A stretch of 64,000 bases of DNA from contig NZ_QOLA01000012.1 in assembly GCF_003324565.1 (NCBI RefSeq), positions 124,001 through 188,000 on the forward strand, written 5' to 3'. Source of the stretch: Streptomyces sp. SDr-06 (lineage in GTDB: Bacteria; Actinomycetota; Actinomycetes; Streptomycetales; Streptomycetaceae). The stretch's first letter is position 1. Every line of letters begins with the position of its first letter. The translations under genes were made by a program, and so were the position numbers. Below, in pieces: positions 25,876 through 34,244 of the stretch. The notes below the pieces were generated by a model, which made no database searches, was not told the origin of the DNA, and worked only from the letters and a program-made list of their open reading frames with translations.

Positions 25876-26648
25876 GCCATCCCCTCTCCGGCCACCCCGA
25901 GAGCTCCCGGCGCCACCCCCGCGAGGGCGCGCTGCTGCTCGGCGCGGGCCTCGGGCGAACGGTGCTGGAGGGCCTTGCGCAGATGCGAACGGCCGCGGTG
26001 GATCCGGCTGCGGACGGTGCCGAGCTTCACTCCGAGGGTGGCCGCGATCTCCTCGTAGGAGAGGCCCTCGATGTCGCAGAGGACCACGGCGGCGCGGAAC
26101 TCGGGCGCCAGCGTGTCGAGCGCCTGCTGCACATCGGCGTCGAAGTGGGCGTCGTTGAAGACCTGTTGGGGGTTGGGCTCGCGGCTGGGCAGCCGCTCCG
26201 CCGCGTCGTCACCGAGCGCGTCGAAGCGGATGCGCTGGCGGCGGCGGACCATGTCCAGGAAGAGGTTGGTGGTGATGCGGTGCAACCAGCCCTCGAAGGT
26301 GCCCGGCGTGTACGTCGACAGAGAGCGGAAGACGCGGACGAAGACCTCCTGGGTGAGGTCCTCGGCGTCGTGCTGGTTTCCCGTCAGGCGGTAGGCGAGG
26401 CGGTAGACCCGGCCGCTGTGCGTGCTGACGATCTCCTCCCACGAAGGGGGAGTCCACGCCTGGGAATCCGCGTCGGCGAAGGTCGCGGTGGTAGCGGAGC
26501 TGGTAGCGCGGGAACGGTCAGCAATGTTGGTCACGGATTTCGGCTCACCCGCCGACCTGAGAAAGCGCCGCAGCACTCCTCCCCGATCCACAGGCGCAGC
26601 CGCACCTCCCCTGTCGGCTCTGGTGGTGTCCAGTGGAGCCCCTACCAT
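25872..26648 (-). CDS. sigE: ECF RNA polymerase sigma factor, SigE-like
   Basis: An extracytoplasmic-function sigma factor, 258 residues from ATG 26648. Region 2 (RVYRLAYRLTGNQHDAEDLT...FVRVFRS) binds core RNA polymerase and the -10 element. Region 4 (LSYEEIAATLGVKLGTVRSR) reads the -35 element. GAGGTGG stands in front of 26648; another possible start, ATG 26732, has GGGGGAG in front and adds 28 residues. It is coupled to the anti-sigma gene, with htrA and tatB behind it, and resembles the M. tuberculosis SigE locus, so control of envelope stress is likely. The symbol follows that locus, not S. coelicolor usage. Confidence 0.88.
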   Translation of the reverse strand: MVGAPLDTTRADRGGAAAPVDRGGVLRRFLRSAGEPKSVTNIADRSRATSSATTATFADADSQAWTPPSWEEIVSTHSGRVYRLAYRLTGNQHDAEDLTQEVFVRVFRSLSTYTPGTFEGWLHRITTNLFLDMVRRRQRIRFDALGDDAAERLPSREPNPQQVFNDAHFDADVQQALDTLAPEFRAAVVLCDIEGLSYEEIAATLGVKLGTVRSRIHRGRSHLRKALQHRSPEARAEQQRALAGVAPGALGVAGEGMA

Positions 26649-26841
26649 AGCCACCTCGCCCGTTAGCTCCGGATAAGAATCTTTACGTGCATTTGGGCCC
26701 GGCTTCCGGCCCTCTTCCCCGAACTCGCCCATGTGCTCCCCCGCTGTCCCCTGCCCTCCTTAACGCGCGGTCCCATCTGCGGGTTCCCGACTCCAGCGGA
26801 TACAGTCACCGTTGCGCCAACCAAGGGGACAGGAGAGGGCC

Positions 26842-27477
26842 ATTACCGCCAACCGGCAGACGAGCTGGGCGTTCGCCGACGCCTTTGTCGCCGAGGACGA
26901 CGCGCTGCGCTGGGCCCGCGACCGGGCCCGGGAGGCAGGCCTGCGTTCGGTGTCCCCGGGGACAGGCGCCGCACTGCGGCTGCTCGCTGCCACGGCGGAC
27001 GCGAAGGCGGTCGCGGAGATCGGCACCGGAACCGGCGTCTCCGGCATCTACCTGCTGCAAGGGCTGCGCCCGGACGGCGTGTTGACTACCGTCGACCCGG
27101 AGCCCGACCGCCAGCAGTTCGCCAAGCAGGCGTTCCGCGCCGCGGGTTTCGCGGCCAACCGGGCGCGGTTCATCCCCGGCCCCGCCCTGGACGTCCTGCC
27201 CCGGCTCGCGGACGGCGGGTACGACCTGGTCTTCTGCGACGGCGACCGCATGGAGTCCCTCGACGTGCTCGCTGAATCGTTGCGCCTGCTGCGACCCGGC
27301 GGAATCGTCTGCTTCGAGGGTGTCTTCGCGGACGGCCGGACGGTCGACTCGGGGGTCCAGCCCGCCGAGGTGCTGCGGCTGCGCGAACTGCTGCGCGCGG
27401 TGCGCGAGAGCACCGAGCTCGTGGAGTCCCTGCTGCCGGTGGGCGACGGCCTGCTCTGCGCGGTACGCCGCGGCTGA
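26842..27477 (+). CDS. SAM-dependent O-methyltransferase
   Basis: A 211-residue enzyme of the class-I O-methyltransferase (COMT/CCoAOMT-like, PF01596) family. The SAM loop is EIGTGTGVSG, then VDPEPDRQQF, and the metal-site-like FCDGDRMES. The substrate is unknown; the Rv1220c counterpart also flanks sigE. The homologous N-terminus is TANRQTSWAFADAF, but the codon before it is ATT (26842). AGGAGAG lies at ideal distance, so I take ATT as initiator. The alternative is TTG 26812, ten codons earlier. Divergent from sigE. Confidence 0.85.
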   Translation: MTANRQTSWAFADAFVAEDDALRWARDRAREAGLRSVSPGTGAALRLLAATADAKAVAEIGTGTGVSGIYLLQGLRPDGVLTTVDPEPDRQQFAKQAFRAAGFAANRARFIPGPALDVLPRLADGGYDLVFCDGDRMESLDVLAESLRLLRPGGIVCFEGVFADGRTVDSGVQPAEVLRLRELLRAVRESTELVESLLPVGDGLLCAVRRG

Positions 27478-27561
27478 GGGCCATCGTCCTCAAGATCGTC
27501 GCGTGAGCCGTCCGGCCGCCCTCAGGGGGTCGCGGCCGCGGGAGAGCCCGCGCACACGACA

Positions 27562-27607
27562 CCGCCCCGGCACGGCATGCACACAGGTGCATACCGAACC
27601 GGGGCGG
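27562..27607. terminator. branched hairpin terminator
   Basis: Outer arms CCGCCCCGG (27562-27570) and CCGGGGCGG (27599-27607) enclose an inner ATGCAC-ACAG-GTGCAT hairpin. It lies between the convergent methyltransferase and DUF3117 genes. Confidence 0.75.
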
Positions 27608-27634
27608 CGAAGAGTCTGGGTCGGACCCGCTGAG

Positions 27635-27802
27635 TCAGCCGACGACCTTCTTGAGGGCATCGCCCAGGGCATCGGCCTCGTCCGGAGTCAGCTCGACGAC
27701 AAGCCGACCGCCGCCTTCGAGCGGAACGCGCATGACAATGCCCCGCCCCTCCTTGGTCACCTCGAGCGGGCCGTCGCCCGTCCGCGGCTTCATGGCCGCC
27801 AT
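27635..27802 (-). CDS. DUF3117 family small protein, 55 aa
   Basis: A 55-residue protein, MAAMKPRTGDGPLEVTKEG onward, ending in VVELTPDEADALGDALKKV. This is the highly conserved actinobacterial DUF3117 (Rv1211-like). The family is nearly invariant in length; function unknown. Start ATG 27802 with GGAAGGGGA before it. The frame continues 26 codons upstream, but those residues are not part of the family. Confidence 0.9.
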   Translation of the reverse strand: MAAMKPRTGDGPLEVTKEGRGIVMRVPLEGGGRLVVELTPDEADALGDALKKVVG

Positions 27803-27894
27803 GCTCGTTCCCCTTCCTGAAACCAGCTCATCGTCAGCCGACGGCCCCCGGGATTGGGCACGCGTCACGGCATCGAACACATTGCTTCCAGGTC

Positions 27895-27925
27895 ATTATC
27901 CCGCATCGCAGGACCCGATGACCAA
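27895..27925 (-). promoter_or_regulatory. candidate promoter for DUF3117
   Basis: On the minus strand a GATAAT hexamer (27895-27900) follows TTGGTC (27920-27925) with a 19-nt spacer, about 90 bases before the DUF3117 start. The spacing is long, so support is weak. The rest of the 319-base divergent gap to the enoyl-CoA hydratase shows nothing clear. Confidence 0.3.
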
Positions 27926-28121
27926 CATCGGTCCGCATCGCTTGGGCAACGCGCTCGATCAAAACCACTCAATTCGGCGATCCGCCTGCGATACTTCGCC
28001 GCCGCGGGTTCCCCCCGACGGCCGGATTGTTTGACGCAGGTCACATGCCCACCGCCGGTGATCTCCGCCATGCTGAGCGGACACGACGATCGAGAAGCAT
28101 CCGCGACGGAGGGGATCCCAC

Positions 28122-28922
28122 ATGGCGGACACCGTGCTGTACGAGGTGAACGACGGGCTCGCGACCATCACGATCAACCGGCCCGAGGCCATGAACGCCA
28201 TGAACACGCAGGCCAAGGTCGCGCTCCGCGAGGCGGTGCGCTCCGCGGCCGAGGACCCGGCGGTACGGGCCGTGCTGCTCACCGCGACGGGCCGCGCGTT
28301 CTGCGTCGGGCAGGACCTCAAGGAGCACGTGGAGTCGCTGGCGGCGGACCGCGAGACGGGCTCCGGCCGGACGATGAGCACCGTACGGGAGCACTACAAC
28401 CCGATCCTGAAGGCGCTCACCGAGATGCCCAAGCCCGTGGTGGCGGGCGTCAACGGGGTGGCCGCGGGCGCCGGGCTCGGGTTCGCGCTGGCCGCGGACT
28501 ACCGGGTGGTCGCGGAAACGGCGGCGTTCAACACGTCGTTCGCCGGGGTGGCCCTGACCGCCGACTCGGGCGTCTCGTGGACGCTGCCTCGGCTGATCGG
28601 CCAGTCCCGCGCCGCCGACCTGCTGCTGTTCCCGCGTTCGATCTCCGCCCAGGAGGCGTACGAGATCGGCCTCGTCAACAAGGTCGTACCGGCCGCCGAG
28701 CTGGCCGCCGAGGCCCTCGCGGTGGCCCGCACCCTCGCCGCGGGCCCGACCGTGGCGTACGGCGCGCTCAAGGAGTCGCTGGCCTACGGCGCGGGGCACA
28801 CCCTCGCCGAGGCGCTGGAGAAGGAGGACGAGCTCCAGACCAGGGCGGGCGCGTCCGAGGACCACGCCATCGCGGTGGCCGCCTTCCTCGCCAAGGAGAA
28901 GCCGAAGTACGTCGGCCGCTGA
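28122..28922 (+). CDS. enoyl-CoA hydratase/isomerase family protein
   Basis: A 266-residue crotonase-fold enzyme that hydrates or isomerises enoyl-CoA thioesters. The CoA-binding oxyanion-hole segments are ATGRAFCVGQDL and NGVAAGAGLGFALAADYR, followed by NTSFAGVALTADSGVSW. The classic hydratase Glu pair is not present. The sequence reads like the PaaG/PaaB isomerase group (AFCVGQDLKEH), so phenylacetate or fatty-acid breakdown is possible. ATG 28122 has GGAGGGG in front. Monocistronic, convergent with tag. Confidence 0.87.
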   Translation: MADTVLYEVNDGLATITINRPEAMNAMNTQAKVALREAVRSAAEDPAVRAVLLTATGRAFCVGQDLKEHVESLAADRETGSGRTMSTVREHYNPILKALTEMPKPVVAGVNGVAAGAGLGFALAADYRVVAETAAFNTSFAGVALTADSGVSWTLPRLIGQSRAADLLLFPRSISAQEAYEIGLVNKVVPAAELAAEALAVARTLAAGPTVAYGALKESLAYGAGHTLAEALEKEDELQTRAGASEDHAIAVAAFLAKEKPKYVGR

Positions 28923-28926
28923 GCGG

Positions 28927-28950
28927 GCGGGGCGGCCCCGGGAGCCCCGC
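28927..28950. terminator. weak bidirectional hairpin
   Basis: GCGGGGC (28927-28933) pairs with GCCCCGC (28944-28950) over a 10-nt loop between the convergent hydratase and glycosylase genes. Confidence 0.45.
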
Positions 28951-28952
28951 TC

Positions 28953-29528
28953 TCAGGCGCCGCCCCGCGCCACGCAGTCCACGAGGTGGTCGTCGACCAG
29001 ACCGCACGCCTGCATCAGGGCGTACGCCGTCGTCGGGCCGACGAAGCGCAGGCCGCGCTTCTTCAGGGCCTTGGACAGGGCCGTCGACTCGTCGGTGACG
29101 GCCGGGACGTCGGAGAGGGTGCGGGGCGCCGGGCGGGCCGCCGGGGCGTACGACCAGATGAGGGAGTCGAGCTCGCCGGGCGACCAGGTGGCGAGCGCCT
29201 GGGCGTTGGCGACCGTCGCCTCGATCTTGAGCCGGTTGCGGATGATGCCCACGTCGCCGAGCAGCCGCTCCTTGTCGGCCTCGGTGAACTCCGCCACCGC
29301 CGCGATCCTGAAGCCCGCGAAGGCCCGCCGGAAGCCCTCGCGGCGGCGCAGGATCGTGATCCAGGAGAGCCCCGACTGGAAGGCCTCCAGGCAGAGCCGT
29401 TCGTACAGCGCGTCGTCGCCGTGCACCGGGCGGCCCCACTCGGTGTCGTGGTACGCCACGTACTCCTCGGCGGACAGGCCCCAGGGGCAGCGGAGCCGGC
29501 CGTCAGGGCCGGGGATCGCGCCGCTCAT
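28953..29528 (-). CDS. tag: DNA-3-methyladenine glycosylase I
   Basis: A 191-residue base-excision repair enzyme that removes 3-methyladenine from alkylated DNA. Tag family motifs: RCPWG (Cys14), YHDTEWGRPVHGDDALYE (His27), LCLEAFQSGLSWITILRRR and the C-terminal His181/Cys185 in DDHLVDC. Those Cys and His residues form the zinc site known from E. coli Tag. The start ATG 29528 overlaps the stop of the DivIVA-like gene by 4 nt (ATGA), so the two are coupled. Confidence 0.92.
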   Translation of the reverse strand: MSGAIPGPDGRLRCPWGLSAEEYVAYHDTEWGRPVHGDDALYERLCLEAFQSGLSWITILRRREGFRRAFAGFRIAAVAEFTEADKERLLGDVGIIRNRLKIEATVANAQALATWSPGELDSLIWSYAPAARPAPRTLSDVPAVTDESTALSKALKKRGLRFVGPTTAYALMQACGLVDDHLVDCVARGGA

Positions 29529-29944
29529 CGCCGGGGCTCCTCGTCGGTCGGCCCGGCCGCGGGGTCGGGTGTGCCGAGCCCCCGCTGGGCTTCGGGGCCG
29601 GGTGTGATCCGCTCCGCGGACGCCGGGGACGGCGCGCGGTCGCGGCTCGCCGCGGTGGCCGCCGCCTGGAGCTCGGCGATCCGCGCGTCCCGCTCGGCGA
29701 GCTCCGCGCCGAGCCTGCTCAGCACGTCGTCGACGTCCGCCATCCGGTAGCCCCGCAGCACCACCGGGATGCGCAGCGCCTCCACGTCGGCCCGGGCCAC
29801 GGGGCGGTGCTCGGGCAGCGGGTCCACCAGGTGCTCCGGCTCGGTGTCCGGCAGCACCGCGCCGTCGTCGCCACCTCCGCCCACCACGGCGAGGGTCACG
29901 GCGGCGACCACGACGACCATCGCGATCAGCAAGAACCAGAACAC
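29525..29944 (-). CDS. DivIVA-domain membrane protein
   Basis: A 139-residue protein. An N-terminal membrane helix (FWFLLIAMVVVVAAVTLAVV) leads to a DivIVA-like segment VVLRGYRMADVDDVLSRLG and a short coiled coil (AERDARIAELQAAA). The tail is Pro/Glu-rich. GTG 29944 is chosen because GGAAGAGG lies upstream and the helix then starts at once; the 19 codons before it look non-coding. The neighbours (tag, folP2) match the Rv1207-Rv1210 block, where Rv1209 is the counterpart. A role at curved membrane or poles is inferred from the family. Confidence 0.82.
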   Translation of the reverse strand: MFWFLLIAMVVVVAAVTLAVVGGGGDDGAVLPDTEPEHLVDPLPEHRPVARADVEALRIPVVLRGYRMADVDDVLSRLGAELAERDARIAELQAAATAASRDRAPSPASAERITPGPEAQRGLGTPDPAAGPTDEEPRR

Positions 29945-30056
29945 GAGCGAGCCTCTTCCCGACGCCGGAAACTGTTCGGGACCGATCGTGCCATGCGGCA
30001 CTGACAGTTAGGGTCGCAGGCGGACAACGGCCGACGCACAGCAAAGGACACAGGGG

Positions 30057-30941
30057 ATGCACAGCGGAACGGACCGCGGCACGCTGCGGCTTGGCCGACG
30101 CGAATTCACCGCGCACGAGCCGGTGGTCATGGCCATCGTGAACCGGACCCCCGACTCCTTCTACGACCAGGGGGCCACGTTCCACGACGAGCCCGCGCTC
30201 GCCCGCGTGGAGCAGGCGGTCGCCGAGGGCGCGGCCATCATCGACATCGGCGGGGTCAAGGCGGGCCCCGGCGAGGAGGTCACGGCCGAGGAGGAGGCCC
30301 GGCGCACGGTCGGCTTCGTGGCCGAGGTGCGCAAGCGGTTCCCCGACGTGATCATCAGCGTGGACACCTGGCGGCACGACGTGGGCGCGGCGGTCTGCGA
30401 GGCCGGCGCGGACGTCCTCAACGACGCGTGGGGCGGCTTCGATCCGAAGCTCGCCGAGGTGGCGGCGCGGTACGGCGCCGGTCTGGTGTGCACCCACGCG
30501 GGCGGTGTCGAGCCGCGCACCCGGCCGCACCGGACCGCGTACGACGACGTGATGGCGGACATCCTGCGGGTCACCGTGGGGCTCGCCGAGCGGGCCGTGG
30601 AGCTGGGCGTGCGGCCCGACGGGATCATGATCGACCCCGGGCACGACTTCGGGAAGAACACGCGGCACAGCCTGGAGGCGACGCGACGCCTGGAGGAGAT
30701 GACCGGCACCGGGTGGCCGGTCCTGGTCTCGCTGTCCAACAAGGACTTCGTGGGCGAGACCCTCGACCGGCCGGTGAAGGAGCGCGTGATCGGCACGCTG
30801 GCGACGACGGCGGTCTCCGCGTGGCTGGGTGCCCGGGTCTACCGCGTCCACGAGGTGGCCGAGACCCGTCAGGTCCTCGACATGGTGGCGTCCATCGCGG
30901 GCCACCGTCCCCCGGCGGTGGCCCGCCGGGGACTCGCCTAG
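30057..30941 (+). CDS. folP: dihydropteroate synthase family protein, FolP2 type
   Basis: A 294-residue TIM-barrel protein of the pterin-binding family. Key segments are VVMAIVNRTPDSFYD (about 23-37), IIDIGGVKAGPGEE, VIISVDTWRHDV, NDAWGG, MIDPGHDFGKN and YRVHEVAE. The sequence follows mycobacterial FolP2 (Rv1207) rather than classic FolP1 (for instance GGVKAGPG where FolP has GGESTRPG). FolP2 of mycobacteria is reported to lack normal DHPS activity, so folate synthesis is not assured. ATG 30057 with GGACACAGGGG. The glucosyl-3-phosphoglycerate synthase gene that follows folP2 in mycobacteria is missing here. Confidence 0.87.
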   Translation: MHSGTDRGTLRLGRREFTAHEPVVMAIVNRTPDSFYDQGATFHDEPALARVEQAVAEGAAIIDIGGVKAGPGEEVTAEEEARRTVGFVAEVRKRFPDVIISVDTWRHDVGAAVCEAGADVLNDAWGGFDPKLAEVAARYGAGLVCTHAGGVEPRTRPHRTAYDDVMADILRVTVGLAERAVELGVRPDGIMIDPGHDFGKNTRHSLEATRRLEEMTGTGWPVLVSLSNKDFVGETLDRPVKERVIGTLATTAVSAWLGARVYRVHEVAETRQVLDMVASIAGHRPPAVARRGLA

Positions 30942-30945
30942 GCGC

Positions 30946-31707
30946 CTACCGCCCGGCCTCCTTGGTGACCAGCGCGATCGCCTCGTCCACGTCGTCGGTG
31001 ACGTGGAAGAGCAGGAGGTCGCCCTCGGAGGCCTTGCCCTGGGCGATCACCGTGTCGCGCAGCCAGTCCACCAGGCCGCCCCAGTACTCGCTGCCGAACA
31101 GCACGATCGGGAAGCGGGTCACCTTGCGGGTCTGGACCAGCGTCAGGGCCTCGAACAGCTCGTCCAGGGTGCCCAGTCCGCCCGGCAGCACGACGAAGCC
31201 CTGGGCGTACTTGACGAACATGGTCTTGCGCACGAAGAAGTACCGGAAGTTGATCCCGATGTCGACGTGCGGGTTGAGCCCCTGCTCGAAGGGGAGCTCG
31301 ATGCCGAGGCCGACGGAGATGCCGTTGCCCTCCCGCGCGCCCCGGTTCGCGGCCTCCATGGCGCCCGGGCCGCCGCCGGTGATGACCGCGAAGCCCGCGT
31401 CGACCAGGGCCCGGCCGATCCGGACGCCCGCCTCGTACTCGGGCGAGCCCGCCGGGGTGCGGGCCGAGCCGAACACGCTGATGGCGCTGGGGAGTTCGGC
31501 GAGCGCGCCGAAGCCCTCGACGAACTCCGACTGGATGCGCATGACCCGCCACGGGTCGGTGTGCACCCACTGCGAGTCGCCCTCGGTGTCGAGGAGGCGC
31601 TGGTCGGTGGTGCCGGGCTGGACCTGATCGCGGCGGCGCAGCACCGGTCCGAGCCGCTGTTCCAGCCGCTGCTCCGCCGGAAACGGGGTTCCCTCGGGGT
31701 TGGCCAT
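30946..31707 (-). CDS. LOG family protein (TIGR00730)
   Basis: A 253-residue Rossmann-like protein. It has the LOG signature PGGLGTLDE (175-183), the FGSAR segment (79-83) and the GGGPGAMEAANRGA loop. Plant and bacterial LOG enzymes release cytokinin bases from nucleoside 5'-monophosphates; others cleave AMP or IMP. An N-terminal extension of about 70 residues is longer than in LOG itself. ATG 31707 has GGGAGCA upstream. It ends 4 nt from folP2 (convergent), like Rv1205 near Rv1207. Confidence 0.88.
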   Translation of the reverse strand: MANPEGTPFPAEQRLEQRLGPVLRRRDQVQPGTTDQRLLDTEGDSQWVHTDPWRVMRIQSEFVEGFGALAELPSAISVFGSARTPAGSPEYEAGVRIGRALVDAGFAVITGGGPGAMEAANRGAREGNGISVGLGIELPFEQGLNPHVDIGINFRYFFVRKTMFVKYAQGFVVLPGGLGTLDELFEALTLVQTRKVTRFPIVLFGSEYWGGLVDWLRDTVIAQGKASEGDLLLFHVTDDVDEAIALVTKEAGR

Positions 31708-31844
31708 ACCGTGCTCCCTCCGCTGACGATGTTGCGCGTGCTCAGCCAGGGTAGGTCGGCGAACGTTACGAATGGCGGAATTCAGGCAGGCCACCCCGCT
31801 ACCGAAGCCTTGAATGAAGGGCGGTCGGCCGGAAAAGGCCGGGC

Positions 31845-32924
31845 TCAGTCGGTCAGCCAGGCCCGCAGCCGCGTCTCGCACCGCGTGATCCGCTCGACGA
31901 CGACGTGTTCGTCCCGCTTGTGGGCCAGCAATGCGTCGCCGGGGCCGTAGTTGACGGCGGGGATGCCGAGGTCGCCGAAGCGCGAGACGTCGGTCCAGCC
32001 GAACTTGGGCCGCGCGGTGCCGCCGACCGCCGCCATGAAGGCCGCGGCGGCCGGGTGCGAGAGCCCGGGGAGCGCGGCCCCCGAGTGGTCGTCGACGACG
32101 AACTCGGCGATGTCGCAGTCCGCGAAGACCTCGCGGACGTGGGCGACGGCCTCCTCGGCGGTGCGGTCGGGCGCGTACCGGTAGTTGACGACGACCGTGC
32201 ACGCGTCCGGGATCACGTTGCCGGCCACGCCCCCCTCGACGCGTACGGCGTTGAGGCCCTCGTGGTACTCCAGGCCGTCGATCACCGGGCGGCGGGGCTC
32301 GTAGGAGGCCAGCTTCGCGAGGATGGGCGCGGCCGTGTGGATGGCGTTGGAGCCCATCCAGCTGCGCGCGGAGTGGGCGCGCTCGCCGCTGGTCCTCAGC
32401 AGCACCCGCAGGGTGCCCTGGCAGCCGCCCTCGACCTCGGTGTCGGAGGGTTCGAGCAGCACCGCGAAGTCGCCCGCGAGCCATTCGGGGTGGGCCTCGG
32501 CGACCTTGCCCAGGCCGTTGAGGTCGGCCGCGACCTCCTCGTTGTCGTAGAACACGAAGGTCAGGTCCCGGTTGGGCGCGGTCACGGTCTGCGCGATCCG
32601 CAGCTGCACCGCCACCCCCGACTTCATGTCGCTCGTCCCGCAGCCCCACAGCACGCCGTCGCCGTCGAGCCGGGAGGGCACGTTGTCGGCGATGGGCACG
32701 GTGTCGATGTGCCCGGCCAGGATGATCCGCTCGGCCCGGCCCAGCTGCGTGCGCGCCACCACGTTGTTGCCGTGCCGGTCGACGGTGAGGTGGGCGAGCT
32801 TGCGCAGCTCGCGCTCGATGGCGTCCGCCAGCGGCCCCTCCTCGCCGCTCACGGAGGCGAAGTCGACGAGCTGGGCGGTCAGCGAGGGCGCGTCCGCGGT
32901 GAGGTCCAGGGTGCTATCGGCCAT
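31845..32924 (-). CDS. dapE: succinyl-diaminopimelate desuccinylase
   Basis: A 359-residue M20 metallopeptidase-family enzyme that removes succinate from N-succinyl-LL-diaminopimelate in lysine and peptidoglycan-precursor synthesis. The dinuclear zinc site is visible: GHIDTVP (His72, Asp74), TSDMKSG (Asp99), YDNEE (Glu129, Glu130). Other family motifs are QGTLRVLLRTSGERAHSA and NYGPGD. ATG 32924. dapC lies 1.9 kb away and carries out the preceding step, so the two reactions are encoded near one another, as in many actinobacteria. Confidence 0.92.
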   Translation of the reverse strand: MADSTLDLTADAPSLTAQLVDFASVSGEEGPLADAIERELRKLAHLTVDRHGNNVVARTQLGRAERIILAGHIDTVPIADNVPSRLDGDGVLWGCGTSDMKSGVAVQLRIAQTVTAPNRDLTFVFYDNEEVAADLNGLGKVAEAHPEWLAGDFAVLLEPSDTEVEGGCQGTLRVLLRTSGERAHSARSWMGSNAIHTAAPILAKLASYEPRRPVIDGLEYHEGLNAVRVEGGVAGNVIPDACTVVVNYRYAPDRTAEEAVAHVREVFADCDIAEFVVDDHSGAALPGLSHPAAAAFMAAVGGTARPKFGWTDVSRFGDLGIPAVNYGPGDALLAHKRDEHVVVERITRCETRLRAWLTD

Positions 32925-32982
32925 GGCCCCGACCCTAACTCCCCCGCTGAGGGTCCCTTCGCGCTCCAGTACGGTGGGCACC

Positions 32983-33942
32983 GTGTCCGAGCCCATCGAC
33001 CTCCCGCGCCCCTCCCGACGCGGCCGCCTCCTCCGGATCGGGGCGGCCCTCGCCGTGCTGCTCGCGCTCGCCGGATATCTGGTGGTGCAGTACGTGAGCG
33101 GCGGTCCCGGTGCGCCCAGATGCGTGGCGGGGTCGGGCGACGCCACCTTCCGGATGAGCCCCGAGCAGGCGGAGAACGCGGCGACGATCAGCGCCGTCGG
33201 CATCGCGCACGGCATGCCGGAGCGGGCCGTGACGATCGCGCTGGCCACCGCGCTCCAGGAGTCGGGCCTGCGCAATCTGAACCACGGCGACCGGGACTCG
33301 CTCGGCCTGTTCCAGCAGCGGCCCTCGCAGGGCTGGGGCACCGCCGAGCAGATCATGGACCCGGTCTACTCGGCGGGGAAGTTCTACAAGCACCTGGCCG
33401 AGGTCCCTGGCTACTCGCGGCTCCCGCTGACCGTGGCCGCGCAGAAGGTGCAGCGCAGCGGCTTCCCGCAGGCGTACGCCAAGCACGAGCCGGACGCGGC
33501 GGTGCTGACGGCCTCGCTGACCGGTCGCGAGTCCGCGTCGCTGACCTGCACCGTGGCCAAGAACGCCCAGCCGGGCGATCCCGCGCAGGTGCGCGCGGGA
33601 CTGACGAAGGCCTTCGGCGAGGGCGTGGTGCCCGCCGAGCAGCCGCCCGGCGCGGGCCACGAGATCGCCGTGCCGGTGCGCGTCACCGAGGGCACGGCCG
33701 CGGCGGGCACCGACCGGGAGCAGCGCGGCTGGGCGCTGGCGCACTGGGCGGTGGCCCGGGCCTCCACGCTGCACATCGCGCAGGTCTCGTACGCGGGCCG
33801 CGTCTGGAGCGCGGACGACTCGGCCAAGGGCTGGTCCAAGGCGCCCGCGTCGGCCGCCGTCCCCGCCTCCACCGGCCGTGGTCCGGGCGCCGGATCCGCG
33901 AGCGACGGTACGCAAGAGGTACGAATCACCCTCGCGCCGTAA
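32983..33942 (+). CDS. membrane-anchored protein with lysozyme-like segment
   Basis: A 319-residue protein. One N-terminal membrane helix (IGAALAVLLALAGYLVVQYV, about 19-38) leaves the rest outside. Residues 85-125 (ALATALQESGLRNLN, SLGLFQQRPSQGWG, then DPVYSAGKFY) resemble the lytic transglycosylase/lysozyme-like domains of actinobacterial cell-wall hydrolases, with Glu93 a possible catalytic acid. The C-terminal half is unrecognised. GTG 32983 is chosen. Some databases label such proteins as metal transporters, which the sequence does not support. Divergent from dapE. Confidence 0.75.
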   Translation: MSEPIDLPRPSRRGRLLRIGAALAVLLALAGYLVVQYVSGGPGAPRCVAGSGDATFRMSPEQAENAATISAVGIAHGMPERAVTIALATALQESGLRNLNHGDRDSLGLFQQRPSQGWGTAEQIMDPVYSAGKFYKHLAEVPGYSRLPLTVAAQKVQRSGFPQAYAKHEPDAAVLTASLTGRESASLTCTVAKNAQPGDPAQVRAGLTKAFGEGVVPAEQPPGAGHEIAVPVRVTEGTAAAGTDREQRGWALAHWAVARASTLHIAQVSYAGRVWSADDSAKGWSKAPASAAVPASTGRGPGAGSASDGTQEVRITLAP

Positions 33943-34098
33943 CCGGCCGCCCGTTCGGCCGGGCACTCGACCGGGGTACCCCGCCTTCCCCCGCGCACCC
34001 CTTTCGCACCCGCATCCGGACGCCGATCCGAAGAATCGTCAATCCCCTTGGGGACAAAGGGATCTGATGGCCCGTCAGGCATTTTGGCGCACCATCAT

Positions 34099-34126
34099 TT
34101 GCCCGTTTTTATCCAGAGTAGATAAT
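34099..34126 (+). promoter_or_regulatory. candidate housekeeping promoter
   Basis: TTGCCC (34099-34104) and GATAAT (34121-34126) with a 16-nt spacer, inside an unusually AT-rich patch 120 nt before the secreted-protein gene at 34245. The rest of the 302-base gap shows no other feature. Confidence 0.55.
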
Positions 34127-34244
34127 GCGACGCATTGCAAACTCTTTACACCGGCCCACCGCAACCTCTCCTCCCCTCACGGCGGTTGTCACAGCGTCCG
34201 AACGCCGGACAGCGACACATTTCCAACCCGTCTGAAGGAGCATC

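Noticed and set aside
22201..26058. 1285-codon plus-strand open frame
   Set aside because: It runs antisense through tatB, htrA and the anti-sigma gene, all recognised by motifs; no domain is visible in the long frame.
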